A DNA stretch of 64,000 nt, from positions 62,001 through 126,000 of the forward strand of contig NZ_JACIJK010000002.1 in NCBI RefSeq assembly GCF_014199305.1, written 5' to 3'. Numbering within the stretch: position 1 is the stretch's first letter; each line of letters begins with the position of its first letter. A program made the position numbers and the translations under genes. This DNA is from Sphingomonas aerophila (GTDB taxonomy: Bacteria; Pseudomonadota; Alphaproteobacteria; Sphingomonadales; Sphingomonadaceae). Shown here one piece after another: positions 17,819 to 25,193 of this stretch. The notes beneath the pieces are model-generated. The model was given only the letters and a program-made list of their open reading frames with translations, had not been told where the DNA came from and did no database searches.

Positions 17819-19305
17819 TGACCACGGTACGCCCGGACAACAGGTTTGAGCAACCAGATCGATCCGCGGCCGAGTGGGCCGGGACCGCGGACGAGCCATC
17901 TGTGCAAGCCTTTGCAGAGCTCCAGCGGGACAAGGTGGCAGCCGAGGCGGCAAACGAGGCCAAGACCCGCTACCTCGTCGCGGTCAGCCATGAGATCCGA
18001 TCGCCGCTGAACGTGATCTATGGCTATGCGCAGTTGCTGGAGCGCGACCACGGCATCTCAGGCGCCGAGGCGGGAACCATCATCCGCCGCTCTGCCGAGC
18101 ATGTTACAAACTTGGTCGAGGGGCTGCTGGAAATCTCGCGCATCGAGAGCGGCGTGCTGACGATCCGGTCAGATCTCGTCGATATTCGCGGCCTGCTCGA
18201 GCACATCGTTGACATGTTCCGCATGCAGGCTGCAGCAAAAGGCCTGACTCTGACTCTTGTTCTAAAGGACAGGCTGCCTGATCAGGTGAGGACGGACGAA
18301 AGACGCCTGCGGCAGATCCTGATCAACCTGGTCAGCAACGCAATCAAGTACACTCAGGCTGGACAAGTGTCGATCACGGTCGGCTATCGCAGCCAAGTCG
18401 CCGACATCAGGGTCGCTGATACCGGGATCGGCATCGCTCTGGACGATCTCGAGCGCATCTTCGAGCCGTTCGATCGAGGCAGCTCGACAGAGGCACAGGT
18501 TCAGCCCGGAATCGGCCTTGGGCTTGCCATCACGCGGGTCCTTGCGCGCGTTCTGGGCGGTGACATAACCGTTACCAGCACTCCCGGCGCGGGTAGCGAG
18601 TTCCGGTTCAGGACAATGCTCTCCGCCCCAGTCGTTCCGACAAGATCAGTGAACCAGGGTTCACGCATAACCGGTTACCGCGGAACACGACGCACCGTGC
18701 TGGTGATCGACGATGATCCCGCCCAACGCGCCATTCTGGAGTCGCTGTTGAGTGCTCTCGGTTTCATCGTTCGGATGGCGACAAACGGGGCGGAAGGCAT
18801 TGCGCTCGCAGCGAGCAATCCGGCCGACATGGTTCTGCTCGACATTCAGATGCCCGGCATCAACGGTTGGGAGGTCGCGGCCCGCCTCCGGAAAGACCAT
18901 GGCGCGGCGCTGCGCATCATCATGGTGTCGGCAGACGCGCATGAGTTTCGTGCTGGTGGAGACGGGCGCAGCAGCCACGACGCCTTTGTCACGAAGCCGG
19001 TCGAGCACGACACGCTAGTCGCTTTGATTGGTACCCAGCTGGACCTATATTGGAACGAGGCGGAGCCGGAAGTGACGGAAGACTGTGCGCCGGAACATAT
19101 CGCCTTGCCAGCAGAGGCGGCCCCCTTGATCGAGAGACTTCGTGCGCTCGTCAACATTGGCCATGTTCGCGGTATCGAGAGCGCGTTGGACGATCTTCAG
19201 GATAGGGTCCCCACCGCGGGCCCTTTGGTGTCGTCGCTGCGCCGTCACCTCGACAGTTTCGACCTGCGCTCCCTGCTGAAAACGATCGATGACGCAGCGG
19301 AATAG
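17818..19305 (+). CDS. Hybrid histidine kinase, soluble
   Basis: A 495-residue kinase without membrane segments or a recognisable sensor domain. The first ~40 residues lead straight into the HisKA helix (VAVSHEIRSPLN, phospho-accepting His near residue 58). The ATPase domain follows (LVSNAIKYT; DTGIGI; GIGLGLAITR), then a receiver (VLVIDDDPAQR, phospho-Asp near 342 in LLDIQMPG, Lys in FVTKPV) and a helical tail of ~75 residues. Start 17818 overlaps the atzF stop as TAATG; an upstream in-frame ATG at 17776 lies inside atzF. Its tight coupling implies service to the nitrogen operon. The input signal is unknown and may be sensed through a partner protein. Confidence 0.9.
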   Translation: MTTVRPDNRFEQPDRSAAEWAGTADEPSVQAFAELQRDKVAAEAANEAKTRYLVAVSHEIRSPLNVIYGYAQLLERDHGISGAEAGTIIRRSAEHVTNLVEGLLEISRIESGVLTIRSDLVDIRGLLEHIVDMFRMQAAAKGLTLTLVLKDRLPDQVRTDERRLRQILINLVSNAIKYTQAGQVSITVGYRSQVADIRVADTGIGIALDDLERIFEPFDRGSSTEAQVQPGIGLGLAITRVLARVLGGDITVTSTPGAGSEFRFRTMLSAPVVPTRSVNQGSRITGYRGTRRTVLVIDDDPAQRAILESLLSALGFIVRMATNGAEGIALAASNPADMVLLDIQMPGINGWEVAARLRKDHGAALRIIMVSADAHEFRAGGDGRSSHDAFVTKPVEHDTLVALIGTQLDLYWNEAEPEVTEDCAPEHIALPAEAAPLIERLRALVNIGHVRGIESALDDLQDRVPTAGPLVSSLRRHLDSFDLRSLLKTIDDAAE

Positions 19306-20221
19306 CATCGTGGACGCGCCCCGGCCGGTTATCCTGGTCGTCGACGACACACCCGAAGCGCTGCGGTTCCTGACGAGCACGCTTGAAGGCGCAGGCATGA
19401 GCGTGTTGATCGCGATCGACGGCATGGCGGCCCTGGACTTACTGAAAAGCGTGACTCCGGACCTCATCTTGATGGACGCGGTCATGCCCCACCTCGACGG
19501 CTTCGAGACGACCCGGCGGATCAAAGGCGATCCCGCATTCCAGCACCTCCCGATCATCTTCATGACCGGGCTAACCGAAACTGAGCATGTGGTCCGCGGC
19601 CTTAATGTCGGCGGGATCGATTTCGTGAACAAACCGATCGTCATTGATGAGTTGCTGGCACGCATACGCGTACATCTCGCCACGGCTCGGGTCGCCCATG
19701 GAAGCCAACTCGCGCTCGACATGAGCGGCCGACCAGCGCTGGCCGTGGATGCTGCGGGCGAGCCGCACTGGTTGACCCCAGCGGCCGGCGGGATGCTCGA
19801 ACGCCTGTTTCCCGGTTGGTCCTCCGCCTCGGGCACCTTGCCCGAGCCGTTTCTAAGTTCCGTCCGAGAGCTTCAGGCGAGTGCACCGGCGCCTGGCGCG
19901 CGAACCACCGTTGCCGCCGGTGAGCGCACCCTGGAAGCCAGCCTCCTGCGTTGCACAGCCGCCGGCCAATGGGTGTTCCGCCTGGCCGATCGGCATGAGG
20001 GAGAGGAGAAGACCATCCTTGCCGCGCAGCACGGACTCACTTCGCGCGAAGCGGAAGTCTTGTTGTGGATCAGCCGCGGCAAGCAGAACCGGGAGGTAAG
20101 CGAAATTCTGCAGATTAGCCCGCGCACAGTGAACAAGCATCTCGAGCAGATATTCGAGAAAATGGGTGTGGAAAATCGCGCATCGGCCACGGCGATCGCG
20201 GTCACCACCCTGACGCGATAG
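19289..20221 (+). CDS. LuxR-type response regulator
   Basis: The N-terminal receiver (VILVVDDTPEALR, phospho-Asp in LILMDAVMP, Lys in FVNKPI) is joined to a ~90-residue linker and a C-terminal LuxR helix-turn-helix (LTSREAEVLLWISRGKQNREVSEILQ, then SPRTVNKHLEQIFEKMGV). It overlaps the hybrid kinase by 17 bp, so it is the probable phosphotransfer partner and DNA-binding output. Candidate targets are the upstream importer-carboxylase operon and the sulfotransferase gene 15 bp downstream. The ATG at 19289 has a weak RBS; GTG 19310 is an alternative. Confidence 0.9.
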   Translation: MTQRNSIVDAPRPVILVVDDTPEALRFLTSTLEGAGMSVLIAIDGMAALDLLKSVTPDLILMDAVMPHLDGFETTRRIKGDPAFQHLPIIFMTGLTETEHVVRGLNVGGIDFVNKPIVIDELLARIRVHLATARVAHGSQLALDMSGRPALAVDAAGEPHWLTPAAGGMLERLFPGWSSASGTLPEPFLSSVRELQASAPAPGARTTVAAGERTLEASLLRCTAAGQWVFRLADRHEGEEKTILAAQHGLTSREAEVLLWISRGKQNREVSEILQISPRTVNKHLEQIFEKMGVENRASATAIAVTTLTR

Positions 20222-20236
20222 GGCGGAAAAAGCCGG

Positions 20237-21820
20237 ATGGATCAGATACGATTTTCCCCTGCTCGCGGGCCTTCCATCCGCGCAGCGATCGCACGCGGTG
20301 AAATCGGCGTCGCCGTCGCCTCTGCCATACGCTGGCGCAACGAAGCGCCGCGTTCTGCCGAAGCTCATTTTCTTGCGGGTCTCTGCTCAGCCATGCTCGG
20401 CAAGGTGACGGCTGGCATCGAGATGATCGAGCAGGCGGTGGAGCTTGACGCGCAAGGCGAATACCACGCTCAGCTTGCTCGCCTGTACACGCTGGTACGG
20501 CGGGACGAAGACGCTGCCAGGGTCCTTAGCGCCGCCGAAGTGTCGCCGCCGGCAGATGCGCTGGGCCGGGACACGATGGGCTGCGTTTACGCGCGACTTG
20601 GAAACCATGCGGCCTCCCTCCCCCATTTCGCGGAAGCTGTCCGCCTGGCACCGGAAAACACCTCGTTCCGCTATAATCAGGCGGCGGCGCTGAGCTTTGT
20701 CGGGCGCCAGAAAGAGGCGGAGCAGCAACTCGAGGCGCTGATCGAGCTGTCGCCGGCGGACGCTCGCGCGCATCATCTGCTGGCCGGCCTGCGCAAGCAA
20801 ACCCCACAGAGCAACCATGTCGAACGGCTCTCCGCCACGCACAAACAGGCTCGCTTACCGCGCGACCGGCTTCTGCTTGGCTATGCGCTGGCCAAGGAGC
20901 TCGACGATCTGGCCGACTCCTCGGCCGCGTTTGCCATGCTGGCCCACACCAACGCGGAGCATCGCGCCAGCCTGCCCTACCGCTTCGAGGATGATGCCGC
21001 GATCTTCGACGCGGTCGAGTCCTGCTGGCCGCAAATTGCCGAGGCTGTCGCATCGGACCCGTCGCCCGCTTCGCCGATCTTTGTCCTGGGCATGCCACGC
21101 ACCGGCACCACGTTGGTGGACCGCATCCTCTCGTCCCACCCGGAGGTGGAAAGCGCAGGCGAACTTCAATCTTTGCCTTTGGCGGTGAAGGCCGCCGCCG
21201 GAACGCGTAGCCGCACCGTGCTCGATCCCGAGACGATCTTTGAAGCGGCGAATGTTGACCCCGGCAACATCGGCCGTGACTACCTCACCCGCGCAGCCTC
21301 GCATGTGCCCGGCAAGAAGCCTCGTTTTGTCGATAAATTTCCCGGCAACTTCTTTTACGTTGGCCTGATCGCCCGTGCGCTGCCGAACGCCAGGATCGTA
21401 TGCCTCCGCCGCAATCCGCTCGACACCGTCCTCGCAAACTATCGTAATTTGTTCGCGATCAGCTCGCGCTATTATGACTATAGCTACGACCTGCTCGACA
21501 CCGCCGCCTATTTCCAGCGGTTCGACCGCCTGATGGGGTTGTGGAGGGAAGCATTGCCGGGCCGGGTCCTCGAGCTTGGCTATGAGTCCCTCGTCGCGAA
21601 CCAGGAAGAGGAAACACGCCGGTTACTCGGCCATTGCGGGCTGAGCTGGTCCGATGCGTGCCTAGATTTCCAGGCCAATGCCGCCCCAGTCTCGACGCCA
21701 AGCGCCGCACAAGTCCGCCGCCCTTTATACCGCGACGCCGTGGAGCGATGGCGCCGTCATGCAGAAGCGCTGGCGCCCGCGCGCGACTTCCTCACCCGGC
21801 ATGGGATCGTGGTGGAGTAG
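20237..21820 (+). CDS. TPR-repeat sulfotransferase
   Basis: A 527-residue fusion: about five tetratricopeptide-like repeats (residues ~10-200, for example GEIGVAVASAIRWRNEAPRSA and YARLGNHAASLPHFAEAVRL), then a PAPS-dependent sulfotransferase. The 5'-phosphosulfate loop is FVLGMPRTGTTLVDRILSSH, and the 3'-phosphate site follows IVCLRRNPLDTVLANYRNLF. The TPR part probably holds a protein or peptide substrate. No signal peptide, so it acts in the cytosol. It follows the response regulator by 15 bp and may be the last gene of that transcript. Sphingomonad genomes often place this protein type near TonB receptors, as here. Confidence 0.9.
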   Translation: MDQIRFSPARGPSIRAAIARGEIGVAVASAIRWRNEAPRSAEAHFLAGLCSAMLGKVTAGIEMIEQAVELDAQGEYHAQLARLYTLVRRDEDAARVLSAAEVSPPADALGRDTMGCVYARLGNHAASLPHFAEAVRLAPENTSFRYNQAAALSFVGRQKEAEQQLEALIELSPADARAHHLLAGLRKQTPQSNHVERLSATHKQARLPRDRLLLGYALAKELDDLADSSAAFAMLAHTNAEHRASLPYRFEDDAAIFDAVESCWPQIAEAVASDPSPASPIFVLGMPRTGTTLVDRILSSHPEVESAGELQSLPLAVKAAAGTRSRTVLDPETIFEAANVDPGNIGRDYLTRAASHVPGKKPRFVDKFPGNFFYVGLIARALPNARIVCLRRNPLDTVLANYRNLFAISSRYYDYSYDLLDTAAYFQRFDRLMGLWREALPGRVLELGYESLVANQEEETRRLLGHCGLSWSDACLDFQANAAPVSTPSAAQVRRPLYRDAVERWRRHAEALAPARDFLTRHGIVVE

Positions 21821-21912
21821 CATCGCGAGGCGTACGTCATTAGACCACCTGCTGCCATCGCCCGCTCACCCTATCGTTCGGTCAGGCGGCCCTCTCGCCG
21901 CCGACATAGCTG

Positions 21913-22137
21913 GTGAAAAGCATGAGAGAGCCTGCCCAAAAGCCCGCGCTGCCAGTGATGATGGCCATCAGGGACAGGGTTCTGACTGTGCTAGATCGCA
22001 TGTTCGGCACGAACAGCAACGACGGATCATCGCTGTCGAGCCGGACGCCGTTCCACTATCCGGGCCAGCCAGTGTTTGAACCCTTTGGGCCGAAGTCAAA
22101 TCGCCAGAGAAACGAACGTGTCGAGGGCGCTTCGTGA
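21913..22137 (+). CDS. Possible small protein after the sulfotransferase, 74 aa
   Basis: No known family recognised. A GTG (or ATG 21922) start follows TGGTGAAAAGC. The frame has about 72 percent GC in third positions, moderate support for coding. The C-terminal half is polar with one tyrosine in a Pro/Phe context (TPFHYPGQPVFEPFGPKSNR). Position between sulfotransferase and an exported propeller protein makes it worth a look as a substrate, but this gap may simply be non-coding. Confidence 0.35.
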   Translation: MKSMREPAQKPALPVMMAIRDRVLTVLDRMFGTNSNDGSSLSSRTPFHYPGQPVFEPFGPKSNRQRNERVEGAS

Positions 22138-22198
22138 TCGTGTGGCAGGTCAACGCAAGCAACGATGGATTGTACACCGGCGCAGGGAAGCTCTGGCA

Positions 22199-23134
22199 AT
22201 GACAGAGCGGGCGAGAGGATGGGCGGCTGCGGCGCTCGGCTGCTGCATTGCGCTCACACCTGCGATGGCGGCCGCTCCGGCCGAGCAGGTGCAAACCGTG
22301 CCCGGCTTCGCGGATTTCCTCGCGGTGGATGGCGATTCCGTTTGGGCCACCAATGTTGGCCGCGTGGAGCGTTGGTCCCGCAGCGGCAAGCGTGCGGAAG
22401 TTGCCATGACCCGGCCCTGCGGCGCCATGGCGGTCGCCTTCCGTTCCTTATGGGTCGCGGATTGCAAGCAGCGGACGCTCAACCGCATCGATCTGAAAAC
22501 GGCGAAGATCATTGCCGCCATCCCGACAGGCATTGCTAATCCCGCGGGCGAACTGAACGTGGTCGCCGGTGCTGGTTCAGTCTGGGTGGCGAGCGACGCC
22601 ACCGGTATGCTCGCCCGGATCGACCCGGCCCGCAATCAGGTGGCAACCTCGATCCGGGTTGATCCTGGCACTTGCTTTCTGTCCTTTGGCTTGGGGTCGC
22701 TCTGGGCGGTCAGTGCTACCCGACAGACGCTACAGAAGGTCGACCCAGGCACGAACAGCGTAGTCCAGACAACCGCGCTCGGACGCGAGCCCGGCTTCCT
22801 CGTCGCGGGCGAAGGCGCCGTGTGGGTTCAGGAGCAAGGCGATGGAACCGTGGCCCGGGTGGATCCCGTCACCGGCGCCGTGTCGGGCCGGGTCAAGGTA
22901 GACGAGACCCTGAAATATGGCGACATCGATGCGGGCGGGGGCAAGATCTGGCTGCGCACGACCGCTGGCCAGAGCTTTGTCGTGATCGATCCCAAGTCGC
23001 TCGCCATCAGGGCACGCGTGGGAAAGGCGTCTGGCAGCGGCGCCCTTCGATACACGCGCGCAGGTGTTTGGACCACGGCTCATGACGCCCATACGCTGTC
23101 ATGGTGGAAGAAGCCGGGCCGTATCGGCAGTTAG
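22199..23134 (+). CDS. Exported YVTN/Vgb-like beta-propeller protein
   Basis: About 311 residues from ATG 22199 (the frame opens earlier at 22076, but CAGGGAAG precedes 22199 and a clean signal peptide then follows: WAAAALGCCIALTPAMAAAP). The mature part is a run of ~40-residue repeats with pattern GxVWV/LWVAxxxxxTLxRID, as in SVWVASDATGMLARIDP and AVWVQEQGDGTVARVDP. These are blades of a virginiamycin-B-lyase/YVTN-type propeller. The fold usually binds ligands or proteins; no catalytic residues can be assigned. Its 3' end overlaps the convergent hydrolase gene by 4 bp. Confidence 0.85.
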   Translation: MTERARGWAAAALGCCIALTPAMAAAPAEQVQTVPGFADFLAVDGDSVWATNVGRVERWSRSGKRAEVAMTRPCGAMAVAFRSLWVADCKQRTLNRIDLKTAKIIAAIPTGIANPAGELNVVAGAGSVWVASDATGMLARIDPARNQVATSIRVDPGTCFLSFGLGSLWAVSATRQTLQKVDPGTNSVVQTTALGREPGFLVAGEGAVWVQEQGDGTVARVDPVTGAVSGRVKVDETLKYGDIDAGGGKIWLRTTAGQSFVVIDPKSLAIRARVGKASGSGALRYTRAGVWTTAHDAHTLSWWKKPGRIGS

Positions 23135-24054
23135 TTGATCTTCGGCGCCACCGGATAGACAATGAAGTCTGCATGCCGGTCGAGTTCCGGCGGTATCTTC
23201 GCCATCGTGACAGCTTGGTCCAGTTCCTCAATTGCTGCCGGAGGGAGTGCCAGTCCGTGCTCCCCCGGATGCGCCACTGCCTTCATCGGGTAATCCTGCC
23301 CTGCCGTGGTGGTCATTTCGATATGGGCGCCCAGCAACGCCCGGATCGGGTGACCTTTCGCGAAGGCCGCCAGCCGGTCCGCGCTCGCGCGGAACTCTTC
23401 GAACCGGTCTTGGGGCACATAAAGCCGGCCCGGGTACAGCATGTCACCCGAGAACATCAGTCGGGTTCGGGCATCATAGACCATCATGTGCGCGGGCTCA
23501 TGACCAGGCGTAGGGACGATGGTGAGCACGCGACCTCCCAGATCGTAATGGCTGACGGCGCCGGGCCAGCCCTGGATCCCGAAAAAGGCTGCAACCTCCT
23601 GCGGCTTCAGCCCGACTACCTCGGTATCCGGACGGCCGCGGAACTCTCCATCACCGGCATGATGATCGCCATGTCCATGCGAGTGCGCGACAACGAGGTG
23701 TATTGGACGATTGCCGTGCCGCGCCCGCCAGTCCTCAATCAAGCGGTCGATCGTAGGACGAATGCTCAGTCCGCCAGCGCCGCTGTCGATCAAAAGCGCC
23801 CGTTCGCGGCCGAACAGCAGGTAGAGGAACGGAGCCTCGAAATTCGTCTTTACCGACTGGCGAATGACGAACGTGCCCGCGTCGATCCGCTGTACCTGCG
23901 TTCCAGGTTCCTGCGCGGCTCCGTTGATCCACGGGGCGAAATGCGGGCCGGCATCGCCGGGAGCCGCCGCAAGGGCGAGCAGCGTCACAACCAGCGCGGC
24001 AGATCGATGTATCGGGGCCGCCCGTTGGAGGCCACGTTGCAGGAAGGAACGCAT
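23131..24054 (-). CDS. Exported metallo-beta-lactamase-fold hydrolase
   Basis: A 307-residue secreted MBL-fold protein. The N-terminus is a signal peptide (AALVVTLLALAAAPGDAG). The zinc motif is HSHGHGDHHAGD (HxHxDH type), with later ligands in PTPGHEPAHMM, FSGDMLYPG and the final GAHIEM. Substrate unknown: the group includes quorum-quenching lactonases, glyoxalase-II-like enzymes and alkylsulfatase relatives, and nothing here decides. The neighbouring sulfotransferase makes a sulfo- or phospho-ester substrate conceivable, but that is inference. It is monocistronic on the minus strand and convergent with the propeller gene. Confidence 0.88.
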   Translation of the reverse strand: MRSFLQRGLQRAAPIHRSAALVVTLLALAAAPGDAGPHFAPWINGAAQEPGTQVQRIDAGTFVIRQSVKTNFEAPFLYLLFGRERALLIDSGAGGLSIRPTIDRLIEDWRARHGNRPIHLVVAHSHGHGDHHAGDGEFRGRPDTEVVGLKPQEVAAFFGIQGWPGAVSHYDLGGRVLTIVPTPGHEPAHMMVYDARTRLMFSGDMLYPGRLYVPQDRFEEFRASADRLAAFAKGHPIRALLGAHIEMTTTAGQDYPMKAVAHPGEHGLALPPAAIEELDQAVTMAKIPPELDRHADFIVYPVAPKIN

Positions 24055-24150
24055 CGAGGGACAAGCCTAGACCCGGCGGACCTCGCGACCATACGCCATT
24101 TGACGAAGCCGCCTTGTGATCAGCAGTGATCTAGACGGCTTCTGTCCCGC

Positions 24151-24480
24151 TCAACGCATGGCAAGCTGAGTATTCGATCCGGGATCCCGCGCTGCCGTTG
24201 CCGACGCGACACGCGTCCGAATGTCAGCCATTACATCGGCGCGGCATTCACGCGCCTGCGCGTCCAGCGCCAGATGGATCGTGCTCGTCCCTCGACCGCA
24301 GACCGCGCTTGCCGCATTTTCCATCCGGATCGCGAGGCGCCGCTGACCGTCAACGCTGGTGAGATCAAGCCCGCGTAGACTCAGTACCGCGCTGTCGGCC
24401 GAAAGCGGTTCCGAGCCAGGCGCCGCAAGCGCTGGAGTTGCGATAAGGACGGCGGCACACGCTGCCAAAGCGAATTTCAT
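24151..24480 (-). CDS. UrcA-family exported protein
   Basis: About 109 residues. The start at 24480 is chosen because AGGAG lies 6 nt upstream and the signal peptide (MKFALAACAAVLIATPALA) follows directly. The frame opens 26 codons earlier. The mature part has the UrcA pattern: LRGLDLTSVDGQRRLAIRMENAASAVCG, with a second Cys in ARECRADVM, probably a disulfide. Function is not established for this family, which is widespread in sphingomonads. It lies downstream of another small exported gene on the same strand. Confidence 0.82.
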   Translation of the reverse strand: MKFALAACAAVLIATPALAAPGSEPLSADSAVLSLRGLDLTSVDGQRRLAIRMENAASAVCGRGTSTIHLALDAQARECRADVMADIRTRVASATAARDPGSNTQLAMR

Positions 24481-24587
24481 CATCGTCTCCTGCATTGCTC
24501 GCCCATCGCTCTCTGGCGATTGGGTCGCAGCCATGTAGGACCTGCCACGCGTGATCACAAGCGGCAGGTATTTCGAGGCGATCCGGA

Positions 24588-24986
24588 TCAGTGCGCGCGA
24601 ACGATCAGCGACGCCAGTTCCAGCCGAGTACCGAGCGAGCCCGGCGGCAGGGCCACTGCCACGGAGTGCCCTGTCCCGGCCTGCGCATCGACCAGGGTCA
24701 GGATCACTGAATAGCCATGGGCGATCGCCCAGGTTCGCGCCGTTGAGAGCGGCACTGTGACCTGCCAGGCCCGCTCGCCCTCAACGGGCAGGTCGCGCCC
24801 GTTCACCTGCACGGAAACAGACGGGCTGCTCCGATGCCCCGACAGGCGCAGGCAGCTGTCTGCGCCGCAGGCGACCAGCCTTGCGGCTGTCGGCTGCCCC
24901 GCCTGTGCCGGCAACGCTGGCGCCCCGAGCGAAAACACCGCGCCCGAAAGTGAGGCGGTCGCTAGACGTAAAGCACGGTATACCAT
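24588..24986 (-). CDS. Small exported hypothetical protein
   Basis: About 132 residues from ATG 24986, which puts a signal peptide (ALRLATASLSGAVFSLGAPALPAQA) at the N-terminus. The mature protein has two cysteines (VACGADSC), followed by beta-rich sequence such as VSVQVNGRDLPVEGERAWQVTVPL. No family recognised. It is likely co-transcribed with the UrcA-family gene 107 bp downstream and shares the divergent promoter region with the TonB-dependent receptor, so the three may respond together. Confidence 0.7.
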   Translation of the reverse strand: MVYRALRLATASLSGAVFSLGAPALPAQAGQPTAARLVACGADSCLRLSGHRSSPSVSVQVNGRDLPVEGERAWQVTVPLSTARTWAIAHGYSVILTLVDAQAGTGHSVAVALPPGSLGTRLELASLIVRAH

Positions 24987-25028
24987 GGCGGAAGGATAAG
25001 CCTCGGCAGTGCGTCGCGGCATTCGTCG

Positions 25029-25068
25029 TTTGACGTAAAGGCCCGCCCCGGCCCGCCCTTACGTCAAA
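25029..25068. promoter_or_regulatory. 10-bp-arm inverted repeat in the divergent region before the TonB receptor
   Basis: TTTGACGTAA (25029-25038) and TTACGTCAAA (25059-25068) are perfectly complementary arms separated by a 20-nt, almost pure G/C spacer. Centre-to-centre distance is 30 bp, about three helical turns, which suits two bound protein units on one DNA face. It sits 43 bp before the minus-strand gene and 125 bp before the receptor. TTGACG resembles a -35 element, but no matching -10 lies at 17 bp in either direction. Operator role is inferred. Confidence 0.55.
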
Positions 25069-25193
25069 TACCCCATGTCGGTCGGCCGCCAACATCCACA
25101 ATCTGTTTCAAGCGAGCGGCCCCGAGCGAGGCGTCGACGTCGGCCGAAGGTTTGCGGAGAGGCCAGGAATTCAGGTTTTCCAAGGGGGATTTA

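Noticed and set aside
25029..25068. Divergent sigma-70 promoters based on TTGACG in the inverted repeat
   Set aside because: No -10-like element lies 16-18 bp from either TTGACG; the spacer is almost pure G/C, so an operator is the better reading.
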